From positions 47,552 to 111,551 of the forward strand of contig NZ_JAPJZH010000016.1 in the NCBI RefSeq assembly GCF_027889715.1: DNA of 64,000 nt. The letters are read 5' to 3'. A program made the position numbers and the translations under genes. Source of the DNA: Allohoeflea poritis (lineage in GTDB: Bacteria; Pseudomonadota; Alphaproteobacteria; Rhizobiales; Rhizobiaceae). Numbering within the stretch: position 1 is the stretch's first letter; each line of letters starts with the position of its first letter. Shown here piece after piece: positions 1-8,884 of this stretch. The notes under the pieces were generated by a model. It saw nothing but the letters and a program-made list of their open reading frames with translations, had not been told where the DNA came from and did no database searches.

Positions 1-61
1 GATCTTTACATCGACGATCAGCGAAAAGGCTGACGGACAGCTCTACAACAAGGAGGAAATC

Positions 62-1201
62 ATGAACCTGAAGCTTACGGCACTTGCGCTTATTGCGATG
101 ACCACCTCGGTCAGCGCAAAAGACGTGAACTTACCCCAAGACCTGTCATGGACAGCGTTTGGAACGACATCGTCAGGCTACGCGCAATCAGTCGGTATCG
201 GCCAGATGCTTGATGCCAAATACAATGTGAGCCTGCGCATTATTCCGGGCGAGAACGACGTCGCACGAATGATCCCCCTACAGCGTGGGCAATCGGATAT
301 CTGCGCTTGCGGTATCGCCTCTTACTTCGCTCAGGAAGGCGTACTCATGTTCGCGGACAAAGACTGGGGGCCGCAACGGCTCTACACATTGTTCAACAAT
401 GTGGGCGTCAACGGTCAAACCGCGGCCATAGCTGGCGACATCGGTGTGGAGTCCATCTCGGATCTGCGCGGCAAGCGCGTGACCTGGATCAAAGGCTCAC
501 CAGCCAACAATACAAACATGACGGCGTTGCTGGCCTTTGGCGGACTGACCTGGGATGATGTCGAGCGTGTCGAGGTTCCAGGCTGGAAGCAGTCTATCGA
601 AGCATTGCTTAACGGGCAGACAGACGCCTCATGGGCGTCAACCACAACCGGTACCTTGAGCCGGATCGCCGCATCACCGCGCGGGCTCATGTTCCCCAAC
701 CTGCCGCATGATGACGCCGAAGGATGGGCGCGGGCACAAAAAGTCGCCCCGTGGTTTGCCCCAAGCGTTGTTGAAGCCTATGTCGCTGACGCGGGGGTGG
801 ATGGCCCCTATGAAGGCATGAACTACCCCTATCCGTTGTTTGTTTCCACGCCGAACATTCCCGAGGACACCGCCTATGGCCTCACAAAGGCGATTATGGA
901 AAACTTTGATGCGATCAAGGACGCGGGACCAAGCATGGCGGGCTATGCGTCTGACCGTCAAATCCTGGATTACATCTTCCCGGTACACCCTGCGGCCGTG
1001 GCCTATTACAAAGATGCCGGCATTTGGACCGATGCTCATCAGGCCCATAATGACATGCTGAACAAACGCCAGGACGTGCTCGAAGAAGCGTGGCAGCAAA
1101 TGGAAGGCTCCACTCTCGATGGAGATGCATTTGCGGCCGAGTGGATGAAAGTCCGCGCCGCCGAGCTGACCAAGGCCGGCCTGCCGGTGGTCTTCAACTG
1201 A
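62..1201 (+). CDS. TAXI-family TRAP transporter solute-binding protein
   Basis: This is the periplasmic binding component of a TRAP transporter of the TAXI type, which delivers a small organic anion to a membrane permease. An N-terminal signal peptide (about residues 1-19, ending in VSA-KD) is followed by a TAXI/NMT1-like fold with the typical segments TTSSGYAQSVG near the N-terminus, QSDICACG, and a central GSPANNTNMTALL stretch. At 379 aa it is within the usual range. The start follows an AGGAGG ribosome-binding site at 50-55. The fused permease begins about 80 bases downstream, so the pair forms one transport system. The substrate cannot be read from sequence. The adjoining PLP and Ldh_2-type enzymes suggest an amino- or oxo-acid-like compound, which is inference. 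Confidence 0.9.
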   Translation: MNLKLTALALIAMTTSVSAKDVNLPQDLSWTAFGTTSSGYAQSVGIGQMLDAKYNVSLRIIPGENDVARMIPLQRGQSDICACGIASYFAQEGVLMFADKDWGPQRLYTLFNNVGVNGQTAAIAGDIGVESISDLRGKRVTWIKGSPANNTNMTALLAFGGLTWDDVERVEVPGWKQSIEALLNGQTDASWASTTTGTLSRIAASPRGLMFPNLPHDDAEGWARAQKVAPWFAPSVVEAYVADAGVDGPYEGMNYPYPLFVSTPNIPEDTAYGLTKAIMENFDAIKDAGPSMAGYASDRQILDYIFPVHPAAVAYYKDAGIWTDAHQAHNDMLNKRQDVLEEAWQQMEGSTLDGDAFAAEWMKVRAAELTKAGLPVVFN

Positions 1202-1278
1202 TCATCCTCTAATGCGCCAAACGACGAGAGGCAGTCCTTGCCTCTCGTGCCTACCCTTTGCACGAAAGCCTCCACAAG

Positions 1279-3270
1279 ATGAGTCCGCCCGATATACCAA
1301 CCAAACACCAAGACCCGCCTGCTCAAAAACCGACTAAACTGTTGACGGTCATTATCTCAGGTGCGGCGGTTCTCAGCTGTTTCGCCGCCGCATGGATCAT
1401 GTTCGGGCTAGGCCATGTGACCGGCTTGTTCGTGCCGCTCGAAACGCAATATCTTTATGTCCTGATCGCACTCTTGCTGCCGGTCGTTTTCCTCTGTCAC
1501 AGCGCATCGGGAAATGCTCGCGTTAACGGCGTTCCAAGTTACGACTGGCTCCTGGCCCTTGTGGCATTCGCGATCCCGTTCTCATTCGCTTTGAGCGCGG
1601 ATACGATGCTGGTTGAGGGTTGGGAGTATGCCGCGCCGGATTATGCCCGCTGGATGTCCTATGTGTTCTGGGCACTTATTTTGGAGGCACTTCGACGCTC
1701 TGCTGGGTTTGCAATTTTTGCGATCTGTCTGATTTTTTCATTTTATCCGGTCTACTCTGAGGCCCTGCCGGGCATTTTGCGCGCGCAATCTACAGATCTT
1801 GCGACCACCGCCGGGTTCCACATCTTTGGCAGCGAGAGCATTCTCGGCGTGCCCATGAGCGCTTTCGCAACCCTGGTGATCGGATTTCTGATCTTTGGAG
1901 TGGCGCTGCAATACACCGGCGGTGGTGCGTTCTTTCTCAATCTGGCATTTGCGCTCCTTGGCACCAAAAGAGGTGGTCCCGCGAAAGTCGCGATATTTTC
2001 TTCAGGCCTCATGGGATCAATGAGCGGATCAGTGATCACCAATGTGCTGACAACGGGTGTCATGTCGATCCCTGCCATGAAACGTGTTGGCTTCAGCGGG
2101 CGGTACGCCGGCGGCGTTGAGGCCTGTGCCTCAACCGGCGGCGTTTTGATGCCGCCAGTCATGGGCGCTACTGCCTTCATCATGGCGACATTTATCGAGG
2201 TGCCTTATTCGGAAATTGTCATTGCCGCGGCGATCCCGTCGATCCTCTACTACGCGGCGCTCTTTCTCCAGATCGACGCTTATGCGGCTCGCAATGGTAT
2301 CCAAGGTCTGCCAAGGGGCGAACTCCCGAAAGTCAGGGATGTCATTCGAGATGGATGGTACTTTATCTTTGTCCTGACGCTGCTGGTATTTATGCTGCTC
2401 TATCTGCAGCGTGAGGCACAGGCTCCCTTTTATGCCACCGCGCTTTTGATCGGTATCAATCAAATATCGAAACAGCATCGCTGGAACGCCCAGAAGCTCC
2501 TTGAATTTGTCATGGCAGTGGGAAAAATGCTGGCTGATCTGGCGGCTCTTTTGGCAGGTGTCGGGCTTATCATCGGTGCCCTTACTTTGTCTGGAAAGGT
2601 CGGGAGCATCGCCTATGAGCTCGTCAAACTTGCAGGCGACAATGTGTTTGTCCTGCTGCTCATGGGTGCCTTGACCAGTTTCGTTCTGGGGATGGGGATG
2701 ACTGTCACCGCAGCCTATTTGTTCCTCGCTGTAACCCTGGCACCGGCTTTGACATCTTCCGGCCTCGACAAAGTCGCGGTCCATCTTTTCATGCTCTACT
2801 GGGGAATGGTTTCCTTTATCACACCGCCGGTCTCACTTGGGGCATTTGCAGCGGCCTCCATCGCAAAATCCAATCCTATGAAAACAGGACTTGAGGCCAT
2901 GAGGCTGGGATCAATCATCTATTTCCTACCCTTTTTCTTCGTCCTCAATCCGGCGTTAATTGCGCGCGGATCATGGGGAGAGGTTGCTCTTGTCACAGCC
3001 ACAGCGTTTGGCGGCATTGTCGCGATCGCGGGAGGGCTACAAGGATATCTGCCAGGCTATGGCAGGGTCACAAATCATCCTATGGTCTCCATCGTCATTC
3101 GATGTGCACTTCTGATTGGCGGTGTGGCTCTGGCTCTGCCTGGTGGTGAGCTGACCGGATTGTCGCACAGCACTTTGCTGCTCGGCGGCGTTGCTTCGAT
3201 TGTTGCGGCGCTAGGCCTCAATTCCATGCAATTGAGAAGCTCTTTGGCCGCTAAGAGAGATGGCGTGTGA
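1279..3270 (+). CDS. TRAP transporter fused permease (DctQM-type, TAXI-associated)
   Basis: This is an integral membrane permease that powers uptake with an ion gradient. The 663 residues contain many hydrophobic segments: a four-helix DctQ-like N-terminal part, then a DctM-like core with GGGAFFLNLAFALLG, the glycine/serine-rich GLMGSMSGSVITNV and GGVLMPPVMGATAF, and a conserved late segment FITPPVSLGAFAAAS. Fusion of small and large permease subunits is typical of TAXI-TRAP systems, and the length fits that class. I chose ATG 1279 (MSPPDIPT). An in-frame TTG at 1258 would add seven residues, and no strong ribosome-binding site separates the two. The stop overlaps the next gene's ATG (TGATG), so translation is coupled. 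Confidence 0.9.
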   Translation: MSPPDIPTKHQDPPAQKPTKLLTVIISGAAVLSCFAAAWIMFGLGHVTGLFVPLETQYLYVLIALLLPVVFLCHSASGNARVNGVPSYDWLLALVAFAIPFSFALSADTMLVEGWEYAAPDYARWMSYVFWALILEALRRSAGFAIFAICLIFSFYPVYSEALPGILRAQSTDLATTAGFHIFGSESILGVPMSAFATLVIGFLIFGVALQYTGGGAFFLNLAFALLGTKRGGPAKVAIFSSGLMGSMSGSVITNVLTTGVMSIPAMKRVGFSGRYAGGVEACASTGGVLMPPVMGATAFIMATFIEVPYSEIVIAAAIPSILYYAALFLQIDAYAARNGIQGLPRGELPKVRDVIRDGWYFIFVLTLLVFMLLYLQREAQAPFYATALLIGINQISKQHRWNAQKLLEFVMAVGKMLADLAALLAGVGLIIGALTLSGKVGSIAYELVKLAGDNVFVLLLMGALTSFVLGMGMTVTAAYLFLAVTLAPALTSSGLDKVAVHLFMLYWGMVSFITPPVSLGAFAAASIAKSNPMKTGLEAMRLGSIIYFLPFFFVLNPALIARGSWGEVALVTATAFGGIVAIAGGLQGYLPGYGRVTNHPMVSIVIRCALLIGGVALALPGGELTGLSHSTLLLGGVASIVAALGLNSMQLRSSLAAKRDGV

Positions 3271-4436
3271 TGGACCAATTGTCTCCCAACTCAAGCAATG
3301 GGCAGGTTGAGACTGCCGGCTGGCGGAGCCTGTCGCCGGCAACCTATCGTGGCTCGACTATCGTATATCCGGACTATGAGAGCTTTCTCAAACGTGGTGA
3401 GGGTGGGCGCAAGGCGTTCACCTATGGACTGGCCGGTACGCCGACAAGCCGGTTACTGCAGGCACGGCTGACCGAGATGGAAGAAGCCGTCGACACTTTC
3501 CTGGTGCCGTCGGGATTGCTGGCGATCACTGTTTCGATGCTGGCGCTGCTTAAGCCCGGCGATACGGTTTTGATCCCAGAGACGGTGTACGGGCCGGTGC
3601 GTCGCTTTGCGAGCGAAACGCTTGCTGTGATGCGCATCAACGCCCAATACTATGACCCGCGCTCCACGAATAACATCGCGTTCGACGATCCCAAGCTCCG
3701 TCTTGTCTGGGTTGAATCGCCGGGGTCCATCACCATGGAACTCCAGGATATTGCCGATATCAGTAGGCGCGCCAGGGCTCGCGGGATCCTTGTTGGCTGC
3801 GACAACTCCTGGGCCTCGCCCTATCTCTGCAAACCGATTGCGCTTGGCGCTGATATTGTTGTCGAAGCCGTTTCCAAGACCCTGTCCGGTCATTCGGATT
3901 TGCTGATGGGTTCGATCAGCGTTGCGTCAGAGGCTATCGCAGATCCCATTCATAGAACGATACGTTCGCTCGGCATCGGCGTTTCTCCGGATGACTGTTT
4001 TCTGGCGCTGCGCGGTCTGGAGACCGCTGAACTTCGGATCAAACATGCGGGGCAATCAGGGCTCCAATTGGCCAGGCATTTGTGCGACACGAAGCGCTTT
4101 CCACTCATTGAGGCGGTGCTGCATCCAGGGCTGTCAAACGACGCCAATCATGCGCTTTGGACATCGCAGTTTACCGGATCCAATGGGGTGTTCAGCCTCG
4201 CATTGGCCAAGGAGAATGGCGAAGCTCATGGGCGACGTTATCAACGGCTGAAGACATTCTCGCTTGGTGCCTCATGGGGCGGAACACATAGTCTTCTTGC
4301 ACCGTCGGTCATTGTCGATGGGCGCTGTGCCGGCAAGTATGACGGAAAGCGGTTTCTACGCTTAAGCATCGGATTGGAGCCGGTATCGGTGCTTTTGTCC
4401 GACTTGGATGCGTTTTTCTCCGAGGCGGATGGATGA
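3270..4436 (+). CDS. PLP-dependent Cys/Met-metabolism family enzyme (cystathionine beta-lyase-like)
   Basis: This is a fold-type I PLP enzyme of the Cys/Met metabolism family, whose members catalyse beta- or gamma-eliminations and replacements on amino acids such as cystathionine. The PLP lysine lies in SKTLSGHSDLLMGS at about residue 203. An active-site tyrosine region (FTYGLAGTPTSRLL) and the PLP-phosphate-binding part (DTFLVPSGLLAI) are visible. Its 388 aa match the family. The start is ATG 3270, overlapping the permease stop; a GTG three bases earlier is less likely. It also overlaps the downstream dehydrogenase by four bases (ATGA), so the four genes from position 62 form one operon. The genes do not show whether it is a true cystathionine lyase or acts on the imported compound. 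Cystathionine beta-lyase is the closest general class. Confidence 0.8.
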   Translation: MDQLSPNSSNGQVETAGWRSLSPATYRGSTIVYPDYESFLKRGEGGRKAFTYGLAGTPTSRLLQARLTEMEEAVDTFLVPSGLLAITVSMLALLKPGDTVLIPETVYGPVRRFASETLAVMRINAQYYDPRSTNNIAFDDPKLRLVWVESPGSITMELQDIADISRRARARGILVGCDNSWASPYLCKPIALGADIVVEAVSKTLSGHSDLLMGSISVASEAIADPIHRTIRSLGIGVSPDDCFLALRGLETAELRIKHAGQSGLQLARHLCDTKRFPLIEAVLHPGLSNDANHALWTSQFTGSNGVFSLALAKENGEAHGRRYQRLKTFSLGASWGGTHSLLAPSVIVDGRCAGKYDGKRFLRLSIGLEPVSVLLSDLDAFFSEADG

Positions 4437-5428
4437 CGGATGATGTTAATCTGTCCATTGCCGAATTACGCACCATCGCCGCTACGGCATTGGTGCGTTT
4501 TGGCGCCGAAAAGACCAATGCCGAATACGTTGCGGAGGCAATATGTCATGCCGAATCCCGCGGTATTCGAGAATGCGGTGTGCCCCACCTGATCGATTTT
4601 TGCGGGCATCTTCAATCCGGACGCGTCGATGGAACCGTCCGTCCGTCTGTCCAACAAGTGGCTCCTGCCGTGGTTCATGCGCATGCAAATGGTGGTTTTG
4701 CTCAACCGGCCTTTGCCGCCGGGTTTCCTATAGCGAGCGCCAAGGCCTTTGAACTGGGGTGCGCCGTCCTTGTTGTGTCAAATTCCCATACATGTGGCGA
4801 GTTAGGGTTTTTCACAAAACAATTCGCCAGTGCCGGCCTTGTTAGTCTGGGTTTCACAAACGGAACTGCGCTTGTGGCGCCTCCTGAGGGAGCGCGCCCC
4901 GTGCTGGGAACCAATCCAATTGCCTTCACGGTCCCCGGACGAGACGGAGAGCCAAGAATTCACATTGACCAAAGCACCAGCATTGTAAACCGGGCCATCA
5001 TTGCGCGGACTGAACAGATGGAGTCTGTTCTTATGCCCGGCTGGGCCAAAGATCGTTTCGGGCAACCAACGCAAGATCCGCGAGAGGCACTGAACGGGAG
5101 TATTCTCTCAGCCGGCGGCGCGCGCGGCTTCTGTCTGGCGATCGTTGCTGAAGTTCTGTCTGCAATGGTGACCGGTTCCAGGCTGTCGATCAATACACAA
5201 TTGCTGAAGGCGCCAGAAGGCAAGCCGCACCACCTGGGTCAGTTTTTCCTTGTTTTGGACCCGGGAATCATCGGTCAGTCTGAGTTCTGGACCTCTCTTG
5301 AGGTGTTTTGTGACGCCGTTGAAAGCCAAGCCAAATGTCGGCTCCCCGGTTCGGGAAAGGCCGATATCGCTGAAATCACACTGCCGGACAAGCTTTGGCA
5401 AACTTGTTTAGGGCTTCTGTCTGGGTGA
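4433..5428 (+). CDS. Ldh_2 (malate/L-lactate/sulfolactate dehydrogenase) family oxidoreductase
   Basis: This 331-residue protein belongs to the NAD(P)-dependent Ldh_2 fold, which includes malate, L-sulfolactate, ureidoglycolate and delta1-piperideine-2-carboxylate reductases. Family hallmarks are ESRGIRECGVPHL near residue 40, SNSHTCGELGFF with the expected histidine region near residue 116, GLVSLGFTNGTALVAPPEGARPVLGTNPIAF for cofactor contact, and a late GGARGFCLAI helix. It overlaps the PLP enzyme by four bases and probably reduces or oxidises an oxo/hydroxy acid made from the transported substrate. Exact substrate assignment within this family is not possible from sequence alone. Confidence 0.82.
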   Translation: MTDDVNLSIAELRTIAATALVRFGAEKTNAEYVAEAICHAESRGIRECGVPHLIDFCGHLQSGRVDGTVRPSVQQVAPAVVHAHANGGFAQPAFAAGFPIASAKAFELGCAVLVVSNSHTCGELGFFTKQFASAGLVSLGFTNGTALVAPPEGARPVLGTNPIAFTVPGRDGEPRIHIDQSTSIVNRAIIARTEQMESVLMPGWAKDRFGQPTQDPREALNGSILSAGGARGFCLAIVAEVLSAMVTGSRLSINTQLLKAPEGKPHHLGQFFLVLDPGIIGQSEFWTSLEVFCDAVESQAKCRLPGSGKADIAEITLPDKLWQTCLGLLSG

Positions 5429-5618
5429 ATTTCACTCAGTGACTCCCATAAATGACTCTACCACGACACCACCAAACGGACCCTGGGCAGTGGGCCGTGG
5501 TCATCGAGGACAAGACACTCCCCAAAACCACGAATTGGTTCAGGAGATAAAAACCACCCTTAACTCAGCGGGTTCCGCCGACTGTCACCGCATGGTAAAC
5601 GGCCGGGCGCTGACCGGC

Positions 5619-6266
5619 TTATTTGCCGTGTCTTGCGAACTCATGGACCAGGAAGTCCTTCAGTGCTTCCTGCATACCGTCGGCATCCGCATTGCCTGCA
5701 GGGACGATGGGCAACATCGCGCTGCCGCGCAAATAGTTGAGCGCGAAATGAAGGGCTTTCACGCGAGGATCGTCGCGCGCGCGCGGCAAGTCGAACGCAC
5801 GGCACCACACATCTTCGCATTTTTCCACGGACGCGTGGCGATGCATCGCCACACGCGGATGAAGATCAGATTCGCCCCGGCTTCCAATCACGATCTCCCA
5901 AACCGCCATGTAGCGCCGGTCCGCGTAGAATTCGGACCACAGTAGGTCGACGAAGGCATCGATCTTTTGTCGGGTCGTGCCCTCGACATGCTCGGCGCGA
6001 TCGAGCACCAGCGACATCTCAGCCATGAGCGTGTCGAGTGCGGCGAGGATCAATTCATCCTTCTTGCCGAAATGGTGCTGAAGTGCGCCCGCCGTGATTT
6101 TGGCGCGCCGGGAAATCTCATGCGTCGTCGTCCTCGAATAACCGATCTCGCACAGACATTCGATGGTCGCCTCGATCAGCGCCTTGCGCGTTTCGGCGGT
6201 GCGTAGGGCGTTCGGGCGACGCCCCTGTTTGGCGGGCCTGTTGTCTTTCAAAACACTGTCACCCAT
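5619..6266 (-). CDS. TetR-family transcriptional regulator
   Basis: This is a 215-aa one-component regulator. The N-terminal helix-turn-helix runs from about residue 22 to 70 (ALIEATIECLCEIGYSRTTTHEISRRAKITAGALQHHFGKKDELI), and the variable C-terminal ligand domain follows. Members usually repress until an effector binds. ATG 6266 is preceded by a GGGAGG ribosome-binding site. The gene is divergent from the deacylase-oxidase-dipeptidase operon, and the gap holds a palindromic site at 6347-6368 next to a TTGACA hexamer. The same site recurs before the DctP gene, so this protein probably controls both units; that regulon is inference. The effector is likely the transported or processed substrate. 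Confidence 0.9.
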   Translation of the reverse strand: MGDSVLKDNRPAKQGRRPNALRTAETRKALIEATIECLCEIGYSRTTTHEISRRAKITAGALQHHFGKKDELILAALDTLMAEMSLVLDRAEHVEGTTRQKIDAFVDLLWSEFYADRRYMAVWEIVIGSRGESDLHPRVAMHRHASVEKCEDVWCRAFDLPRARDDPRVKALHFALNYLRGSAMLPIVPAGNADADGMQEALKDFLVHEFARHGK

Positions 6267-6339
6267 CGCGAGCCTCCCTTGGCTGCCGTCATGATACCCG
6301 CTTTAGGACATGCGCGTCCGCGAGGAAAAGGGGTAGAGC

Positions 6340-6368
6340 TTGACAAATACATTTTACATGTAATGTAT
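6340..6368 (+). promoter_or_regulatory. Putative promoter and TetR operator (site A)
   Basis: A TTGACA -35-like hexamer (6340-6345) leads into a dyad-symmetric block: ATACATT at 6347-6353 is the exact reverse complement of AATGTAT at 6362-6368, and TTACATGTAA (6354-6363) is a perfect 10-base palindrome. A weak -10 could lie at 6361-6368. The block sits where a repressor would hide the promoter. A 22-base stretch starting at 6349 matches 18 of 22 bases of site B before the DctP gene. Ownership by the divergent TetR protein is inferred from position. Confidence 0.6.
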
Positions 6369-6395
6369 GTTTCTAACATGGTAAAGGTCCTGCGG

Positions 6396-7589
6396 ATGTT
6401 AGATGACGTCATAGACAGATTAAAGATGCTGGTGAGCTTCGCCACGGTCGGCACTGACGGCAATGGCGACATTGTCGACTGGATCACCGAGGAAATGCGC
6501 AATATCGCCGCCGATATGCGGATTGTCGTCGACGGCGATCCGCCGTTGCGGTCGATCTGGATGCGGTTCGGCCCGGCCGCGCCTGGTGGCATCCTGCTTT
6601 CCGGACATCTTGATGTGGTGCCACCCACCGACGGCTGGTCCGGCGACCCCTGGCGGCTCGATGCTCGAGGCGAGCGGCTCCATGGCCGGGGAGCCTGCGA
6701 CATGAAGGGTTTCGTTGCCTGCCTGCTTGCCGCCGCACATGCCTGGAAGGCCCGTGACCTGAGCGTACCGATCCATGTCGCCCTGTCATGCGATGAAGAG
6801 ACGGGTTCAAGACGCCTGCCGTCGCTCATCGCCGACATGAAACGTCACAATGTCGAACCGGAAGCGGTCGTTGTCGGCGAACCGACGGAGATGCGAATCA
6901 TTCGCGGGCACAAGGGAACCTTCGGCGCCCGAACCCGCATCCTTGGTCGGGGAGCCCATTCCTCAGATCCGCGGCACGGTGTGAACGCGAACTTTGCGGC
7001 TGCGCGATTGCTTGTGTTCCTCGAAGAGCTGCAGTGCGAATTCGCAACCGCCCCACAAGCCGGTTCCGATTTCGACCCACCTTTTACAACCATCAATCCC
7101 GGCATTGTCCATGGCGGTCGCGCGCGCAATATCGTCGCCGATTGCTGCGAAGTGCAATGGGATTGCCGACTGATGCCCGGGCAACGGCCCGCTGATATTC
7201 GCGCGCGCATCGACAATTTCTGTTCAGCCACTTTGTTGCAACACGGCCGTGCCATTTCGAGCATGACCGAGCAATTGACCTTTATGCCGCCGCTGGAACC
7301 AAGGGCGCCCTGCCCGGCCACCGAACTGCTTGCCGGTCTGCGGCAGTCGGCGGTCAATGCCAGTACGAATGCGAATGATTGCGTGTCCTATGCGACTGAA
7401 GCCGGCTTCTTCCAACAGGCCGGCTGGCCGACGGTCGTCTGCGGACCGGGATCGATCGACCAGGCGCATCGACCCGACGAATATGTCGAGACGACGCAAC
7501 TCCGACAATGCCTCGACATGCTGTGTGCCCTGCCCTCGGCGCTCGAGCGCCATCGGGAACGGCAACACGCCGGCAGGTTCGCTTCGTGA
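6396..7589 (+). CDS. ArgE/DapE/CPG2-family zinc deacylase (acetylornithine deacetylase-like)
   Basis: This is an M20-family metallohydrolase that cleaves an N-acyl or amide bond to release an amino acid. Expected zinc ligands are all visible: H in LSGHLDVVPP, D in RGACDMKGF, the catalytic EE in SCDEETGS, E in VVGEPTEM, and a late H in IDQAHRPDEYV. The length of 397 aa suits acetylornithine deacetylase. I chose ATG 6396 (MLDDVIDRL), with AAAGGT upstream at good spacing. An ATG at 6378 and the longer frame from 6279 would place the start in or before the operator-like block, so they are less likely. It heads a three-gene overlapping operon. Catabolic context points to a substrate other than arginine biosynthesis, which is inference. 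Confidence 0.85.
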   Translation: MLDDVIDRLKMLVSFATVGTDGNGDIVDWITEEMRNIAADMRIVVDGDPPLRSIWMRFGPAAPGGILLSGHLDVVPPTDGWSGDPWRLDARGERLHGRGACDMKGFVACLLAAAHAWKARDLSVPIHVALSCDEETGSRRLPSLIADMKRHNVEPEAVVVGEPTEMRIIRGHKGTFGARTRILGRGAHSSDPRHGVNANFAAARLLVFLEELQCEFATAPQAGSDFDPPFTTINPGIVHGGRARNIVADCCEVQWDCRLMPGQRPADIRARIDNFCSATLLQHGRAISSMTEQLTFMPPLEPRAPCPATELLAGLRQSAVNASTNANDCVSYATEAGFFQQAGWPTVVCGPGSIDQAHRPDEYVETTQLRQCLDMLCALPSALERHRERQHAGRFAS

Positions 7590-8884
7590 TGTTTCAGTCA
7601 TCGACATGGTCGCCGCAGCGCTCCGCATGGCTGCGCACGGCGGCGCCTCAACCGGCAACATCAACACTCGACCGTCCCACCACAACCGAGGTGCTGATCA
7701 TCGGCGCCGGCTATGCCGGCCTGAACGCGGCATTGCGGTTGCTGGAGCGCTCGATCGACGTGGCTGTCGTCGACGCACATGAGCCGGGCTTCGGAGGTTC
7801 GGGCCGGAATGGCGGTCAGGTCATCGCCGGTCTCAAGCATGATCCGGGCGAACTTCTGTCGATCTTCGGGGAAAGCCGCGGACAGCACCTGGTGAAATTC
7901 GCCGGCAAAGCGGCCGACGCAACCTTCGAAATCATCAAATCCTATGGCCTGCGATGCGACGCCGAGCAATGCGGCTGGCTTCAGCCGGCAACCGATGAGA
8001 AAACCCTGGCGCTGGTCACGCGGCGGGCGCACGCATGGTCCGAGATAGCCGGAACGACGCCCCGTCTGGTCGACCGGGTCGAGATCGAGCGACTGACCGG
8101 AAGCGCATTCTATTGCGGCGGCTGGATCGACCCGCGCGGCGGCCAGTTGCAACCGCTGAGCTACGCGCGCGAGTTGGCCCGCGTCGTCGGCGACGGTGGC
8201 GGACGGGTATACTCACGGTCCCGCGCAGGCCGCCCGCGAGGCCGAAACGGACGATGGGAGACCGAAGTCAACGGGCATGTCGTCCAATCAAAGGCGGTCC
8301 TCCTTTGCGCGAACGGCTATGCAAGCGACGTGGTCGACGGCCTCGACCGCAGCCTCATCCCGGCATCGAGCGTCATGGCCTCGACAAAACCGCTCCCCAA
8401 AACGTTGCGGTCACAGGTGATGCCGTCGAAACTGCCCATCTCGGATGCGCGTCGCATCATGAACTACATCCGCTTCGATCCGTCGGGACGGCTGCTGATC
8501 GGCGCAAGGGGCTCGTTCGGCCTGCATGAGCCGCCGGGCGATTTCGCACAGTTGCGTCAGGCGGCCGAACGTCTCTTTCCGCAGATTGAAGGTGTCGAGT
8601 GGGAAGATGCCTGGGGCGGTCTGTTCTGCCTGACCGCTGATTTTCTGCCACACCTGCACCGTCCCGCACCGGGCCTGTATGCCGTTGCCGGCTGCAACGG
8701 GCGCGGCGTCGCGCTGATGTCGCAACTCGGCCGGCTGCTCGGTGACCTTGTCGGCCGCGACGGCGACGTCGAAACGCCGCTGGCGTTGACCGATATCCGC
8801 CCCATTCCATTGCATGCGGCGCGCCGCCTTGGCCTGGAAACCGTCCTCATCTGGTACCGCATCCTGGATCGCCTTCATGTCTAG
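7589..8884 (+). CDS. FAD-dependent oxidoreductase, DAO family (PuuB-like)
   Basis: This is a flavin amine/amino-acid oxidase of the DAO superfamily, 431 aa. The FAD-binding Rossmann motif IIGAGYAGLNAALRLL sits near residue 36, followed by the family-specific SGRNGGQVIAGL. A C-terminal block (GLYAVAGCNGRGVALMSQLGRLLGDLV) is typical of gamma-glutamylputrescine oxidase and related enzymes. ATG 7589 overlaps the deacylase stop (TGATG); a longer frame from 7508 lies inside the upstream gene. The likely role is oxidative deamination or oxidation of an amine or secondary amino acid released by neighbouring hydrolases. The substrate is unassigned. Confidence 0.85.
   Translation: MFQSSTWSPQRSAWLRTAAPQPATSTLDRPTTTEVLIIGAGYAGLNAALRLLERSIDVAVVDAHEPGFGGSGRNGGQVIAGLKHDPGELLSIFGESRGQHLVKFAGKAADATFEIIKSYGLRCDAEQCGWLQPATDEKTLALVTRRAHAWSEIAGTTPRLVDRVEIERLTGSAFYCGGWIDPRGGQLQPLSYARELARVVGDGGGRVYSRSRAGRPRGRNGRWETEVNGHVVQSKAVLLCANGYASDVVDGLDRSLIPASSVMASTKPLPKTLRSQVMPSKLPISDARRIMNYIRFDPSGRLLIGARGSFGLHEPPGDFAQLRQAAERLFPQIEGVEWEDAWGGLFCLTADFLPHLHRPAPGLYAVAGCNGRGVALMSQLGRLLGDLVGRDGDVETPLALTDIRPIPLHAARRLGLETVLIWYRILDRLHV

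Noticed and set aside
1..33. Possible last ten codons of an upstream gene ending in TGA at 31-33
   Set aside because: The frame is open to the left edge but far too short to identify; nothing but its open frame supports it.
5460..5560. A frame reading VVIEDKTLPK then a stop, reminiscent of PEP-mutase/isocitrate-lyase proteins
   Set aside because: Only about 20 codons with no further homology; chance similarity is likely.
5439..5945. Plus-strand 168-aa frame over the TetR gene
   Set aside because: Its codons shadow the TetR frame, with no ribosome-binding site and no recognisable domain.
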